64,000 bases of DNA from contig NZ_JAUSUG010000001.1 of the NCBI RefSeq assembly GCF_030813435.1, forward strand, positions 310,001 to 374,000, read 5' to 3'. The DNA comes from Evansella vedderi (GTDB lineage: Bacteria; Bacillota; Bacilli; Bacillales; Salisediminibacteriaceae). Position numbers and translations under genes: made by a program. This document shows positions 61,905 through 64,000 of the stretch, piece by piece. Within the stretch, counting starts at the first letter, position 1, and every line of letters starts with the position of its first letter. Under the pieces are notes generated by a model. It saw only the letters and a program-made list of their open reading frames with translations, made no database searches and was not told where the DNA came from.

Positions 61905-62687
61905 TTAAAGTGCAGCGCCTTTTCCGCCGTCGACGTTAACGGAGGTACCGGTTACATAGGAGGCTGCGCTTGAGACAAGGAATGTAATGACTTTTGCTGC
62001 TTCATCTGTATTTCCGATTCTTCCTAATGGTATGTCGTGGCTAGGTTTTTTAGCAAACTCGTCCCATGTGAGTTCAGGAGCTTGTTTCTTCCACATTTTT
62101 TCAATTTGATCACTTCTTATTAAACCAATACACACCGTATTGACGCGAATATTATCTTTTGCTAGATCCTTACTCATTGCTTTTGTTAGGGCCAAGCCAG
62201 CTGCGCGACTGACGTTCGTTGGCAGTCCTCCAGCTGGGGGTGTTTTTGCACTAGATGTAGTGATATTAAGGATGGATGCACTATCTGATTTTCTTAAGTA
62301 GGGAAGTGCATGCTTGGAGCAATGAATCGCCCCAAATAACTTTAAATCTATGTCTTGGTGCCATAGTTCTGTTTCCACTTGTTCGAAGGCTTTGGCGTTA
62401 GCTGTTCCTGCATTATTGATAACTATATCTAACTGCCCAAAGTGTTCAGCAGCTTGATTCACGGCGCGCTTGCAATCGTCCTCTATTGAAACATCCCCTT
62501 GAATGGGTAATACTTCAGTATTTGTTTTTTCAGTAATGTAAGCTACTGCCTTTTGTAAATTTTCCTCGTTTCGTGCAACGATAGCTACTTTTACACCCTC
62601 ATAACCTAATTGCAGTGCAGTTTCTAAGCCAATTCCTTTGCTTCCTCCAGTGATGAGTGCTACTTTTCCATTTAGTCCTAGTTCCAT
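61905..62687 (-). CDS. SDR-family oxidoreductase with an atypical active site
   Basis: 260 residues. The cofactor motif TGGSKGIG, the NNAG motif and the C-terminal VTGTSVNVDGG are normal. The catalytic Tyr-x-x-x-Lys is not: the aligned stretch reads LPTNVSRAAGLALTK, with Thr and Arg in those places, while the Ser (ITTSSAK) remains. It may belong to a divergent SDR subgroup or use other residues. It is divergent from a sigma-54 activator, which may control it, although no clear -24/-12 promoter was found. Confidence 0.85.
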   Translation of the reverse strand: MELGLNGKVALITGGSKGIGLETALQLGYEGVKVAIVARNEENLQKAVAYITEKTNTEVLPIQGDVSIEDDCKRAVNQAAEHFGQLDIVINNAGTANAKAFEQVETELWHQDIDLKLFGAIHCSKHALPYLRKSDSASILNITTSSAKTPPAGGLPTNVSRAAGLALTKAMSKDLAKDNIRVNTVCIGLIRSDQIEKMWKKQAPELTWDEFAKKPSHDIPLGRIGNTDEAAKVITFLVSSAASYVTGTSVNVDGGKGAAL

Positions 62688-62760
62688 TATGTATTAACCC
62701 CTTTCTGATTTTGATTGCTAAAAGAGTTTTCGTGTTAAGCTTAGTATAACAAACGGTTTA

Positions 62761-62792
62761 GGTGCCAGTCACTGCTCGAGATTTGTCGAATG
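62761..62792 (+). repeat. Dispersed GCCTGTCACC repeat, copy 11 (diverged)
   Basis: GGTGCCAGTCACTGCTCGAG followed by ATTTGTCGAA; the tail matches copies 2 and 7. Confidence 0.65.
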
Positions 62793-62917
62793 AAGTGCCA
62801 CTATTACTTGATGAAAAGCATCAAAGTTATATTCTTTCCTTTGACTCTTTAATATAATTCCAGGCCATGATAAAATTATATAAAAATTCAGAATGTTACG
62901 AAGGTGGTGATTTTGAT

Positions 62918-64000
62918 TTGCTAAACTTCCATAATAACTATGAGAATGCCATGTCTATGCCTGCTTCTCTTCAAGAAGAGTTTGAAGCAATTCTTGATTC
63001 TTCCTTTGATGGTATTCATATTACTGATGGACAAGGGGTTACTCTTTTTTATAATAAAGCTTGTGAAAGAATTGAAGGGTTGAATAAAGAAGAAGTGATA
63101 GGTGTAAATGTACAACGTCTTGTGGATCAAGGTGTTTATCCCAATTCATTGGCCCTTAAAGTTTTAGAAACGAAAATGCCTATGACCCAGCTGCAAAAAG
63201 TAAATGGTAAAGAAATTATGGTATCTGCTAAGCCAATTTTTATAAATGGTCAAATAACAAGGGTCGTAATGAACTCTAGAGATATTACTGAATTAAATCT
63301 ACTAAAGCAGGAATTGTCCCATGAGAAGATGATAAAAGAGCAATACCAAACGGAGTTGGAGTTTATCCGAACAGAAAAAATGCCTTCCCATATTGTATGT
63401 GAAAGCCTCGAGATGCAAAAAATGATGGATCTTATTTTCACGGTATCTAATGTAGATTCTTCAATTTTAATTCAAGGGGAATCGGGTGTGGGAAAAGAGG
63501 TTATAAGTAGATTTATACACAAAAAAAGCAAACGGAAAGAGGGTCCATTTATAAAAATCGATTGTGGGGCAATTCCAGAAAATCTATTAGAGTCAGAGCT
63601 CTTCGGGTATGAAAAGGGAGCGTTTACTGGAGCAGATAAAAACGGAAAGGTGGGCTTAATAGAATTAGCTCATGGAGGGACGTTATTTCTTGATGAAATA
63701 GGAGAACTACAGCTTTCATTACAAGTTAAGCTACTACGAGTACTCCAAGACAGGGAAGTTGTAAGAGTTGGGGGAAAAGCACCGATAAAAGTAGATATCC
63801 GGATTATTGCAGCCACAAATAAAGAGTTAGAAAAAATGATAAAGGATAAAACCTTTAGAGAGGACCTATATTACCGATTGAATGTCGTTCCTCTTAATGT
63901 ACCTCCTCTCCGTGAAAGGAAGAGAGATATTTATCCGTTAATCCAAAAGGTACTGAAAAAATTCAACGAAAAATATTCTTTACAGAAAGAGATTCATCCG
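62918..64000 (+). CDS. Sigma-54-dependent activator with PAS domain (C-terminus off the right edge)
   Basis: 361 codons are visible. An N-terminal PAS domain (about 20-115; FDGIHITDGQGVTLFYNKAC) is followed by a linker and the AAA+ domain: Walker A GESGVGKE, the sigma-54 contact motif ELFGYEKGAFTGA, Walker B-like GGTLFLDEIGEL and RIIAATNKEL. The C-terminal helix-turn-helix lies beyond the window. TTG 62918 is the start, with AAGGTGGTGA seven bases upstream. The architecture resembles RocR/PrdR-type activators. The targets are unknown; the divergent SDR or a downstream operon are candidates. Confidence 0.93.
   Translation, partial: MLNFHNNYENAMSMPASLQEEFEAILDSSFDGIHITDGQGVTLFYNKACERIEGLNKEEVIGVNVQRLVDQGVYPNSLALKVLETKMPMTQLQKVNGKEIMVSAKPIFINGQITRVVMNSRDITELNLLKQELSHEKMIKEQYQTELEFIRTEKMPSHIVCESLEMQKMMDLIFTVSNVDSSILIQGESGVGKEVISRFIHKKSKRKEGPFIKIDCGAIPENLLESELFGYEKGAFTGADKNGKVGLIELAHGGTLFLDEIGELQLSLQVKLLRVLQDREVVRVGGKAPIKVDIRIIAATNKELEKMIKDKTFREDLYYRLNVVPLNVPPLRERKRDIYPLIQKVLKKFNEKYSLQKEIHP

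Noticed and set aside
62688-62917. Sigma-54 (-24/-12) promoter for the SDR gene
   Set aside because: TGGCAC occurs twice on the minus strand, but no properly spaced TTGC element follows either one.

Overview
The window looks like chromosomal DNA of a low-GC Bacillaceae (Bacillus-like Firmicute). The evidence is strong purine-rich Shine-Dalgarno sequences, frequent TTG/GTG starts, Bacillus-type gene families (Ald, MtlA/R/F/D in this order, PRD regulators, an Agr-type peptide system, GarD/KdgD) and Bacillus-type GC-rich intergenic repeats. Most of the content is uptake and breakdown of plant sugars, sugar acids, nucleosides and N-acyl or ureido compounds, each module with its own regulator. No rRNA, tRNA or CRISPR array was seen.

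Layout: (1) 1-3935, a PucR-type regulator (cut by the left edge) divergent from an omega-amino-acid aminotransferase and alanine dehydrogenase. (2) 4527-12149, a LacI-regulated operon with nucleoside hydrolase, ribokinase, a CUT1-type ABC importer without its own ATPase, and an M20 ureido-type amidohydrolase. (3) 12300-16465, an accessory patch bounded by two copies of a ~155-bp repeat. It holds broken genes (unknown, SpoIIE-type phosphatase, PIN toxin), a surviving antitoxin-like gene and a ParA/SAP-like pair. (4) 16495-21980, the mannitol PTS operon. (5) 22762-33612, hemicellulose genes: GH51, a 1462-residue secreted protein with two complete GH10 xylanase domains, GH43, plus nitroreductase, VOC and SDR genes. 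(6) 33692-37770, a cytochrome c lipoprotein and a GntR-kdgD-garD galactarate module. (7) 38313-45865, a lipoprotein, then a PRD-regulated mannose-type PTS with manA and a SIS isomerase. (8) 46077-52915, a GAF/CdaR-type regulator, M20 hydrolase, aldehyde dehydrogenase, hydroxyacid dehydrogenase and a DUF3100 membrane pair. (9) 52973-55104 (minus), an Agr-like quorum-sensing locus. (10) 55338-61475, a second GAF/CdaR-type regulator with a carbamoylase-type M20 enzyme and a TRAP transporter. (11) 61610-64000, a symporter fragment, an atypical SDR and a sigma-54 activator cut by the right edge.

The most interesting locus is the Agr-like one. It encodes AgrB, a 43-residue AgrD precursor with Ser where staphylococci usually have Cys, a histidine kinase with only two membrane helices, and a separate five-helix membrane protein resembling the sensor half of AgrC-type kinases. 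This suggests a receptor split into two polypeptides. No response regulator is adjacent.

A second signal is a dispersed repeat with the core GCCTGTCACCACCC, seen at 11 intergenic places and always on the plus strand. It often lies directly behind stop codons of plus-strand genes.
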